Positions 1 through 5,549 of a stretch of DNA of 5,744 nt are shown piece by piece. The stretch is from assembly GCA_013151975.1 (NCBI GenBank), contig JAADHG010000261.1, forward strand, positions 1 through 5,744. The letters are read 5' to 3'. Position 1 is the stretch's first letter. Each line of letters starts with the position of its first letter. A program made the translations under genes and the position numbers. The notes under the pieces were generated by a model. That model did not search any database. It was not told the origin of the DNA and saw only the letters and a program-made list of their open reading frames with translations. The DNA is from Chlorobiota bacterium. GTDB taxonomy: Bacteria; Bacteroidota; Bacteroidia; Flavobacteriales; Flavobacteriaceae.

Positions 1-68
1 GGTAACAATGTTACGGTATTGTATTCGGCTATGTGTAGTATATTTCCCGAAATATCGCGGAAATACCA
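1..68 (-). repeat. 68-bp direct repeat, copy in the displaced RHS fragment
   Basis: This is the partner of 2121-2188, with 67 of 68 bases identical. It begins at the window edge, so the true repeat probably extends further to the left through the rest of the RHS core. It is the natural site for homologous recombination that would swap the RHS tip. Confidence 0.95.
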
Positions 69-140
69 ACTCTCGTCCTCGTCTGTGACGAGGATGTTTT
101 TGTTTTGAGTTTCTAACTCTATTATTTTATTGTTAATCAT
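1..140 (-). CDS. Start of a displaced (orphan) RHS core fragment, running off the left edge
   Basis: An ATG at 140-138, directly preceded in frame by TAA, opens a frame that continues past base 1 (46 complete codons). The first 24 residues form a novel leader (MINNKIIELE..., ending ILVTDEDES). From the Trp codon at 66-68 onward it reads WYFRDISGNILHIAEYNTVT, identical to residues 1098-1117 of the large RHS protein, followed by LLP. It is therefore a second, 5'-truncated copy of the RHS core, lacking the signal peptide, DUF6443 region and nearly all YD repeats. By analogy with orphan rhs tips in other bacteria, it should lead into a different C-terminal tip beyond the window. Whether it is translated is uncertain: there is no clear ribosome binding site and no signal peptide. 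It may be a silent recombination donor rather than a gene. Confidence 0.6.
   Translation of the reverse strand, partial: MINNKIIELETQNKNILVTDEDESWYFRDISGNILHIAEYNTVTLL
72..96 (-). repeat. GC-rich hairpin module, left arm of an inverted pair (REP-like)
   Basis: On the minus strand this reads catcctcgt, cacag, acgaggacgag, with a 7-bp stem (76-82 with 88-94) and a 5-nt loop. It is followed by agttggt, which runs into the Trp codon where the duplicated RHS core begins. It is a shorter-loop version of the module at 192-231 in opposite orientation, with 95 bp between the arms. It is translated in the displaced RHS frame as ILVTDEDES. Confidence 0.7.
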
Positions 141-191
141 TTATTTATTCATATTAATTTCTTCTTGCATTACAAATGCTTTCTATTCAAC

Positions 192-231
192 CATCCTCGT
201 TACCGCTATCGCTCAAACGAGGACGAGTTGG
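192..231 (+). repeat. GC-rich hairpin module, right arm of an inverted pair (REP-like)
   Basis: A 7-bp perfect stem (cctcgtt 195-201, aacgagg 216-222) encloses a 14-nt loop that contains the lipoprotein stop codon (206-208). It is followed by acgagttggt. The module begins catcctcgt and is much richer in G+C than the AT-rich DNA on either side; the G+C-rich tract continues to about 255. The same pieces, catcctcgt ... acgaggacgag ... ttggt, recur on the opposite strand at 72-96. There is no T-run on the minus strand after the stem, so it does not look like a classic intrinsic terminator for the lipoprotein gene. Confidence 0.7.
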
Positions 232-1069
232 TCGAGACGTTCGAAGGTGCGGTTTTAACAAAAAAATCTTTATAAAAAATAAACTCCCTTGTGTATTTTT
301 TTTCATTTGGTGAAAGATAACTGCTAATATAAATTTTTCCCATAATAAGATTTTCCCTAAGATAATTTGGTTTAATTGATAGTGAAACTGAATCTGATTT
401 TGGTTTTATTTTTACAGTATCATTAAAATTAATAAATTCATATTTTTCATTAAATTCTCCAATAATTAAACTATCTATAATATTCATAGCACCCAAAGTA
501 TATACCTTACAAGAAAAATTGTAATTCTCGTTGGTATATATTGTGTCATCACCGAAAATATTAAAATAAAAACTTTCATTTGGTAGTAAGTTATTATTAG
601 TGTCATAAGTTATAACTCCATTCTCAATTAAACTATCAGGTTCAACGTAATAATAAAAGTTTGACGTCTTGTCTTTGTTTGAAAAAGATTTCATTTTACA
701 CATATGAACATCATTAATATAAACATTTTCCATAACCAACTCATTATCTGGCGAATAAAAACGATCAAAACCATATTTTTTACCTTGTTTATAATGAATA
801 TATCTTTTTTTATTACCATTTTCATAAAATTGAACATAAGTTCCTACTCTTTCCCCATTTTTCACTCTTGTTATATCCTTTATTTGACCATTTTTATAAT
901 AAAGGTATCCCGTATAATTTAAATTACTCTCATAATCAGATTTATTATCAAATAAAAATTTTTCCTTTACTTCACCACTTTCATAGTAATCATATTTCTC
1001 GTACTTTTTAGTTTGACAATTAATTAAAGTAAATGAAATTATTGTTGCTATATATACTCTTTTTATCAT
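206..1069 (-). CDS. MORN/YwqK-repeat lipoprotein, candidate immunity protein for the RHS tip
   Basis: I place the start at the ATG at 1069-1067, giving 287 residues. This Met opens a lipoprotein signal (MIKRVYIATIISFTLINC), with the likely lipidated Cys at residue 18, and lies 16 bp after the RHS stop. The frame is open back to an ATG at 1201, but that would add 44 residues before the signal and overlap the RHS tip by 116 bp. Residues 27-118 hold degenerate MORN_2-type units (YYESGEVKEK, YYKNGQIKD, GTYVQFYENGNKKRY, YGFDRFYSPDNEL), as in proteins annotated 'toxin-antitoxin system YwqK family antitoxin'. Residues 140-275 look like a beta-rich domain that I cannot name. The last 15 or so residues (Ser/Thr/Asn-rich, ending SSSFER) are encoded by a GC-rich hairpin element, so the C-terminus was probably altered by its insertion. 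Immunity is inferred from position directly behind a toxin-type tip. A lipid anchor would place it in the periplasm or at the outer membrane. It could equally be an accessory surface lipoprotein. Confidence 0.8.
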   Translation of the reverse strand: MIKRVYIATIISFTLINCQTKKYEKYDYYESGEVKEKFLFDNKSDYESNLNYTGYLYYKNGQIKDITRVKNGERVGTYVQFYENGNKKRYIHYKQGKKYGFDRFYSPDNELVMENVYINDVHMCKMKSFSNKDKTSNFYYYVEPDSLIENGVITYDTNNNLLPNESFYFNIFGDDTIYTNENYNFSCKVYTLGAMNIIDSLIIGEFNEKYEFINFNDTVKIKPKSDSVSLSIKPNYLRENLIMGKIYISSYLSPNEKKYTREFIFYKDFFVKTAPSNVSTNSSSFER

Positions 1070-1085
1070 TACATATAAGATTTGG

Positions 1086-1934
1086 TTATTTTCTGCTTCT
1101 ATTTTGGATATTACACCATTTAATATAGCCAGTTTTCCAGCTATTTTGAATTGAATCGAGTAATAGAGTATCCCCTTTATAATATTTTCCCATATTTCCA
1201 TTTTTATCTATTTGAATCAAACCATCACAATCTTTGATAAAAGCATTTTTGGGTAAATCTTTACCATGTGGATTATTTTGATTTACTCCACTATTTGGAT
1301 TCAAAACAGTTTCACTATTATTTGTAATATTTAAATCTATTTTTTCAGCTTCTTTATAAGCTTTTACTCCTAATTGAAAACTTTTTACCAATTTATTATA
1401 TACCGTTGACAGTATTCCAGGAACTTTCATCGCTAAAAAGAGATCAACATTTATATTACCTATAAAATTATCATAGTGTTCTTTACTAAGTTTAACCGCA
1501 GCACCAAATCCATTGATAAATTCTGATACCAAAGTAGCCCCACCTTTTATTTCTGTACCAAAACTTCCCCAATTCGTATGACCAAAATTTGAAACAGTAA
1601 AGCTTTCATCACCAAATTTTCCCCAAACTGCTATCCAATCACCATTCGGACTTTGCCCAAACTGTCCCTTTTTTCGCCATGCAGCTATACGTGCCCTTAA
1701 TTTCTCACCAATTCCTCCATCTCTGTCAATATAAGAAACAGGATTATTCCCCATACCCAAATAAAGACTCCAGTATTGCCCATAAGGGTCGGTATTCATC
1801 CAGCGGCCGGTTCTTCCATCGTATAAACGCAGTTCAAACTGATTGTAACCTGTTTCGGCATCTTTTTCAGCAAATTGTCCCTGGTAGCCAAAACGCTTGT
1901 CGTTCATGCTTTTTACACGGCCGGGCATTTCCAT
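1086..1934 (-). CDS. RHS core end plus variable C-terminal tip (candidate toxin), 3' part of the frameshifted gene
   Basis: This 282-residue frame continues the RHS protein in the frame lost through the 14-bp duplication. Residues 1-74 are the end of the RHS-repeat-associated core: RFGYQGQFAEKDAETGYNQF, ELRLYDGRTGRWMNTDPYGQ, then GMGNNPVSYIDRDGG, which is the usual junction with the tip. Residues 75-282 are the variable tip, a candidate toxin by analogy with RHS/polymorphic toxins. It has a basic start (EKLRARIAAWRKKG), a Gly/Trp/Phe-rich part (about 97-135), a probably helical middle (135-200) and a polar end with NNPHGKDLPK and a Lys/Arg-rich terminus. I recognise no nuclease, deaminase, protease or ADP-ribosyltransferase motif. 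The ATG at 1934 is an internal Met of the intact protein (PFGMEMPG); the true start would be at 5479. If 1934 were used by re-initiation, it lies 22 nt inside the upstream frame's end and would give a tip without a signal peptide. The stop is 16 bp before the lipoprotein start. Confidence 0.85.
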   Translation of the reverse strand: MEMPGRVKSMNDKRFGYQGQFAEKDAETGYNQFELRLYDGRTGRWMNTDPYGQYWSLYLGMGNNPVSYIDRDGGIGEKLRARIAAWRKKGQFGQSPNGDWIAVWGKFGDESFTVSNFGHTNWGSFGTEIKGGATLVSEFINGFGAAVKLSKEHYDNFIGNINVDLFLAMKVPGILSTVYNKLVKSFQLGVKAYKEAEKIDLNITNNSETVLNPNSGVNQNNPHGKDLPKNAFIKDCDGLIQIDKNGNMGKYYKGDTLLLDSIQNSWKTGYIKWCNIQNRSRK

Positions 1935-4900
1935 GCCAAAAGGATAAAAATCGGCAAAGGCTTCGTCAGAAAGGCTTCGTCAGGTTTTTTTAAACCGTCG
2001 AGGCTTTTGCTTATGGTTGCCCGTACATTGCCCAAATGGTCGGAAAGGCTGTAAAAGTTTTTGTGGTTTTCCATGTTAAAGGTACCAATACGGCTTGCCC
2101 CGTAAACAGGATACTCTTTGGGTAATAATGTTACGGTATTGTATTCGGCTATGTGTAGTATATTTCCCGAAATATCGCGGAAATACCAGGTGTCGGTATT
2201 GTTTTGGTTGTCGAACTTACGTATGCGGTAACCTTTGTCGTCGTATTCGTAGCGTACAATTAAGTTTGTGTGTGCAGCATCGGAATAAATGGCAGTTACT
2301 TTTCCGTAAACATCGTAATCAAAATAGCGGTTTTCCTGCACATCGGCAGTCATTTGCCCAATAGAATTGTAATGGTAATTGTTATCGGAGGCTGTTTGTC
2401 CGGCTTTCAGGTCGTTTAATTCTTCGTGGGATGTAACGGCATCAACAATGTTTATAAGGCGGTTAGTAGGCCCGCCAGTTATTACACTATAGTTGTAGGT
2501 AAAATTATCCATTGCAGGTGTACCGTTAATATGGTAAGCATTACGGCTTAATGTTTTTATATTCCCGTTAGGGCCGTAAGTTAAATTGCTAACAAGGTAA
2601 TCGTCCATACTTGCAAATATAGCATTTGTAGAGCTTTTGTTTGGGTTTTCAACTGCTTTATTGGCATTTACATTAAAATCAGGGGTAAATTTTCCAAAAG
2701 TAGCACTGCTTAACCAGTTCCGGTTATTATAAGTGTATTTATACATCCACTGCCCGGTACCGGTAAGAGCAATACCCGATTCGGAATTAAAACTGTTATA
2801 AGCGGCTGTTTGCCAGCGTTGTGCAACAATATTTCCATTGTAAAGGTTATTGTCGGTAGTAGTATAATTAATATGTGTGTTTTTTCGAATATAGTCGCCG
2901 CTATAATAATCGAGGCTCATACCAAAAACATCTTCTGCAAAATTACTATGAATAGAACCGGCAAAACCATCTTTTCCCGGGTCTAACGGATTATTCTCGG
3001 CTTGTTCACCAAGTGCAGGATTGTTTATGCTTTTCAGCCAACCGTTAATGGTATATACATAGTCAATTCCTTGTAAATCTTCAGCCAGTTCAACCCGCTT
3101 TAGTGCACCGTGAGGGTAATAGAAGTATTCAGCCTGGTCGTTAATCAGAATATAGGTTGAGCCTAATGGCATATTTATTGGCGAAGCATTTGCATAACTG
3201 TATAACCATTGGCCGTATTTTGCTGTTTGCACTTTAATTAACCTTAAATCAGCATCATAGGTATAAATATGGTCGAAACGTTCTTCATAATTGTCTTTTT
3301 GGTAAATAGCAGAAAGTACATTGCCGTTAAAATCGTAAGTATAGTTAATAGTTACAAATTTGTTGTTCAATTCAGGATATTTTTGTACTACCCATTCAAT
3401 ACGCCCCATATAATCGTAACTATACCAGGTAGTAACTTTATCGTTCCGGGTTTTTGTAGCACGCCCTGCAGTAAAATGCTGATTATAGCCATTAACTAAC
3501 GAACTTAGCCCGGGATCGGCAATATCGTATTCGGTAAAAGTTTGTTCATGGCAATATTGAGATTCAACAAGCCAATACGGATTAAACGAAGAAAATGAGC
3601 GTTCAGCTGTAGTTCCTCCGCCACCTCCATCATCGCCTGTTGGGGTTGGGTCAGGGCTGGGCATGGCTGCCGGAGGAAGCTGGCTGGTAAAATCGTCTAC
3701 TGCCGGATCGGTACCGGTATTAAACCAGCCTGCTGTTTCGGCATCAAATTCGCCAACTTCAATAATTCTACCTGCTTTGTCATAATTGGTATATGAAATA
3801 TTACCATTTACTCTCTGATGCGCGTTTTGCGAAAAGCGGATACTTCCATCAATTCGATAAATATACTCGGTACGTCCTTCGTCAACCGATTCGGTTGCCG
3901 TTAACCAACCTAATGAATTATATTCATTTTTTGCCTGCATGGTATGGTTATTCTCAACTCCTTTAGGAGAAAAAGAAGATATAAGCCGGCCTGCTTTGTC
4001 GTAATAATAAAGTGAATGAAACTGATAATTCAAATTATATTTTATTGCATTTACATTTGTTGGGTAGCCATTATCGCTATACCTTACAATTCGATAAAAA
4101 CCGGCATTTAATCCTGATGGTTGAGTGTTGTAATTTAACTGATAAATCTTATCGTTGCTTAAATCAATAATATCATAATATATATCTGAATACGGATAGT
4201 AAAGATGAAGGTCGGACATACAATTTTCCGGTACATGAATGTCAATATATGATATTGCATCTAAAGAAGGCATACCTCTATTAATTGTAAATTTTGCCCC
4301 ACCACTTATACAGGTTGAAATAGTATTACCGGATGCACTATAATAGGTAATACTTTCTTTACCATCCGGATCAACGGTTATGGTTTTAGTCATTCCTTCA
4401 AGTTCGGGGTTGAAAGCCTGCTTTACCAGCCATGATAATTCATCTGCATGGGCAGGCATGGTATAACTTTGGATTTCGTGTCCTTGCCCGAGACGAAAAG
4501 CTTCGCCTGCCAAGGTAATTTTTCGTATTGCCCCGGGTTGCGTTTTGCTATATTCTACACGAGTGTATGGATAAGATGAAGCGGGCACATAATCTTCAGG
4601 ACTACTGTTGCTGTAGTATTTCCCAACTGAACCATTAAAAGTATTGTGTACAGGTTCAGGGTTATATATATTTTCAGGGAGGTCAAAATCGGTATAGCTA
4701 TATTCCGAGCCATCGGGGCCACAGAAAAAATCAGCTTTATAATTTAAACCGGTACTGTTAGTGGGTGCCGGCAAACTGGTTAAAACAGCTCTTCCGTAAG
4801 CATCGTATATTGTTTGTGTAGCAAGTGTATTATTATTGGTAAAAGATCTGCTTTGGACTTGAATCACTTTGCCCAATTCATTAGAAAAAGTTTTACTGTC

Positions 4901-5479
4901 GGCAATTATATTACCGTTTTCATTATAAGCTGTACTTCTAATCCAGTTTTTTAACAAAGAAACTCCACCTTTTGAAGTGGTTGCCATAATATCTATAGTT
5001 TCATACTGATTATTATTTTGTTGGTCGGTAATTGTTACTGAATACCGGCCGTAACCAATACCGGCAAGGTCTTCGGTTGTGGCGCCTGTGTTCCAAAGAA
5101 ATGCATAGGGTTGATAACCACCGGTCACAGTAAGGTCAATGTTTTGGTTTTCGTCAGTGCCTGTAACCAAATTATTAACTGTAATATTTACTAACGAGGG
5201 ATCAATACTTGCAGTAACTTCACTACCGGCTTTTGCATGAAAACCGGGTGACCATGTTATTGACATTCCGGCAGTCATAGTAGCAGAACCACCACTTAAA
5301 CCATTCCCTTCAACAATAAAATTGTTGGCAGTAATGCTATTAGTAGCAATGTAAGTTTCGGATGCACTATTGTTAATAGTTACGTTGTCAAATATTACAT
5401 CAGCATCTTGTGCGTAAATAGTTAACATTAAGGAACTTAGAAAAAACAGGCTTAATATTTGTTTTATTTTTTTCTTCAT
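1913..5479 (-). CDS. Secreted RHS/YD-repeat protein with DUF6443-like region, 5' part of a frameshifted gene
   Basis: This 1188-residue frame is the N-terminal four-fifths of an RHS polymorphic-toxin-type protein. Residues 1-24 are a signal peptide (MKKKIKQ, hydrophobic LSLFFLSSLMLTIYA, likely cleavage near YAQ). Residues 36-93 form a beta-rich module ending TAGMSITWSPGFHAKAGSEV, common in Bacteroidota surface proteins. Residues 98-165 resemble an SprB repeat (GGYQPYAFLWNTGATTEDLAG, then YSVTITD). Residues 173-240 resemble DUF6443 (LLKNWIRSTAYNENGN, YDAYGRAVLTSLPAP). YD/RHS repeats run from about 490 to 1100 (YYDKAGRLISSFSPKG, YDYMGRIEWV, YTYDFNGNVLSA, YDVYGKVTAIY, YEYDDKGYRIRKFD), broken by a Pro/Gly/Asp linker at 601-623. 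The core continues with YSLSDHLGNVRATIS (1143-1157). After F1170 the frame goes wrong and ends in an unrelated 18-residue tail. Deleting one 14-bp repeat unit restores the expected ADFYPFGMEMPG and a 1459-residue protein ending at 1086. RHS repeats are known to form a hollow shell around the C-terminal tip. Export by Sec is supported by the signal peptide; a later outer-membrane route is not visible. Confidence 0.92.
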   Translation of the reverse strand: MKKKIKQILSLFFLSSLMLTIYAQDADVIFDNVTINNSASETYIATNSITANNFIVEGNGLSGGSATMTAGMSITWSPGFHAKAGSEVTASIDPSLVNITVNNLVTGTDENQNIDLTVTGGYQPYAFLWNTGATTEDLAGIGYGRYSVTITDQQNNNQYETIDIMATTSKGGVSLLKNWIRSTAYNENGNIIADSKTFSNELGKVIQVQSRSFTNNNTLATQTIYDAYGRAVLTSLPAPTNSTGLNYKADFFCGPDGSEYSYTDFDLPENIYNPEPVHNTFNGSVGKYYSNSSPEDYVPASSYPYTRVEYSKTQPGAIRKITLAGEAFRLGQGHEIQSYTMPAHADELSWLVKQAFNPELEGMTKTITVDPDGKESITYYSASGNTISTCISGGAKFTINRGMPSLDAISYIDIHVPENCMSDLHLYYPYSDIYYDIIDLSNDKIYQLNYNTQPSGLNAGFYRIVRYSDNGYPTNVNAIKYNLNYQFHSLYYYDKAGRLISSFSPKGVENNHTMQAKNEYNSLGWLTATESVDEGRTEYIYRIDGSIRFSQNAHQRVNGNISYTNYDKAGRIIEVGEFDAETAGWFNTGTDPAVDDFTSQLPPAAMPSPDPTPTGDDGGGGGTTAERSFSSFNPYWLVESQYCHEQTFTEYDIADPGLSSLVNGYNQHFTAGRATKTRNDKVTTWYSYDYMGRIEWVVQKYPELNNKFVTINYTYDFNGNVLSAIYQKDNYEERFDHIYTYDADLRLIKVQTAKYGQWLYSYANASPINMPLGSTYILINDQAEYFYYPHGALKRVELAEDLQGIDYVYTINGWLKSINNPALGEQAENNPLDPGKDGFAGSIHSNFAEDVFGMSLDYYSGDYIRKNTHINYTTTDNNLYNGNIVAQRWQTAAYNSFNSESGIALTGTGQWMYKYTYNNRNWLSSATFGKFTPDFNVNANKAVENPNKSSTNAIFASMDDYLVSNLTYGPNGNIKTLSRNAYHINGTPAMDNFTYNYSVITGGPTNRLINIVDAVTSHEELNDLKAGQTASDNNYHYNSIGQMTADVQENRYFDYDVYGKVTAIYSDAAHTNLIVRYEYDDKGYRIRKFDNQNNTDTWYFRDISGNILHIAEYNTVTLLPKEYPVYGASRIGTFNMENHKNFYSLSDHLGNVRATISKSLDGLKKPDEAFLTKPLPIFILLAWKCPAV
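1956..1983 (-). repeat. Perfect 14-bp tandem duplication that causes the RHS frameshift
   Basis: The unit ctgacgaagccttt (minus strand) occurs twice with no gap, at 1970-1983 and 1956-1969. Fourteen bases is not a multiple of three, so one extra copy moves the frame by +2 (equal to -1). With one copy removed the reading is KKPDEAFADFYPFGMEMPGR, the expected RHS sequence after the DHLGNVRATIS motif. With both copies it goes out of frame and stops at 1913-1915. It may be a recent slippage event, an on/off switch, or a sequencing or assembly error; the sequence alone does not decide. Confidence 0.95.
2121..2188 (-). repeat. 68-bp direct repeat, copy within the full-length RHS gene
   Basis: Bases 2121-2188 equal bases 1-68 except for one position (t at 2126, c at 6), in the same orientation and 2,120 bp apart. 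The segment encodes WYFRDISGNILHIAEYNTVT and the residues just after it, near the end of the RHS core. The match stops exactly at the Trp codon (2186-2188). In this copy it is preceded in the protein by NQNNTDT. Confidence 0.97.
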
Positions 5480-5549
5480 ATCTTCGGTATGAAAATTAGT
5501 TTATATTTTCTGGTTTCTTGTTATATAAATTAGTGTTTTAGTATTTATG

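Noticed and set aside
76..105. Hairpin followed by tgtttttgtttt on the plus strand, like an intrinsic terminator.
   Set aside because: No plus-strand gene in the window is supported, so there is nothing for it to terminate. The stem is better explained as one of two REP-like modules.
190..260. Integron attC-like site, suggested by the stem-loop and the ggttttaac end.
   Set aside because: No matching pair of core sites and no integron cassette layout; the inverted partner at 72-96 fits a REP-type doublet better.
704..922. Plus-strand open frame of 72 codons with a hydrophobic product.
   Set aside because: It is antisense to the lipoprotein gene; the Ile/Phe-rich product reflects the AT-rich DNA and shows no recognisable domain.
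1070..1201. Longer version of the lipoprotein starting at ATG 1201.
   Set aside because: It would put 44 residues in front of a clear lipoprotein signal and overlap the RHS tip by 116 bp. The start at 1069 fits both signal and spacing.
1679..1993. Plus-strand open frame of 104 codons.
   Set aside because: It is antisense to the conserved RHS core and its product is low in recognisable features; a shadow.
1984..1996. Slippery sequence tttaaaaaaac just before the duplication, which could allow a programmed -1 frameshift into the 282-codon frame.
   Set aside because: The -1 frame is the needed one and the heptamers are in phase, but after the shift the reading is AAA ACC TGA, so translation would stop at once. 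The 14-bp duplication fully explains the break.
2095..2364. Plus-strand open frame of 89 codons, rich in Cys and Arg.
   Set aside because: It is antisense to the strongly conserved end of the YD repeats; the composition is that of a complementary-strand shadow.
3269..3499. Plus-strand open frame of 76 codons.
   Set aside because: It is antisense to YD-repeat coding sequence, with no independent sign of being a gene.
5480..5549. Possible Bacteroidota promoter (TAnnTTTG / TTTG type) in the 70-bp gap before the RHS start.
   Set aside because: Only a weak taattttc match about 20 bp before the start, with no TTTG at the right distance. Not enough to call.
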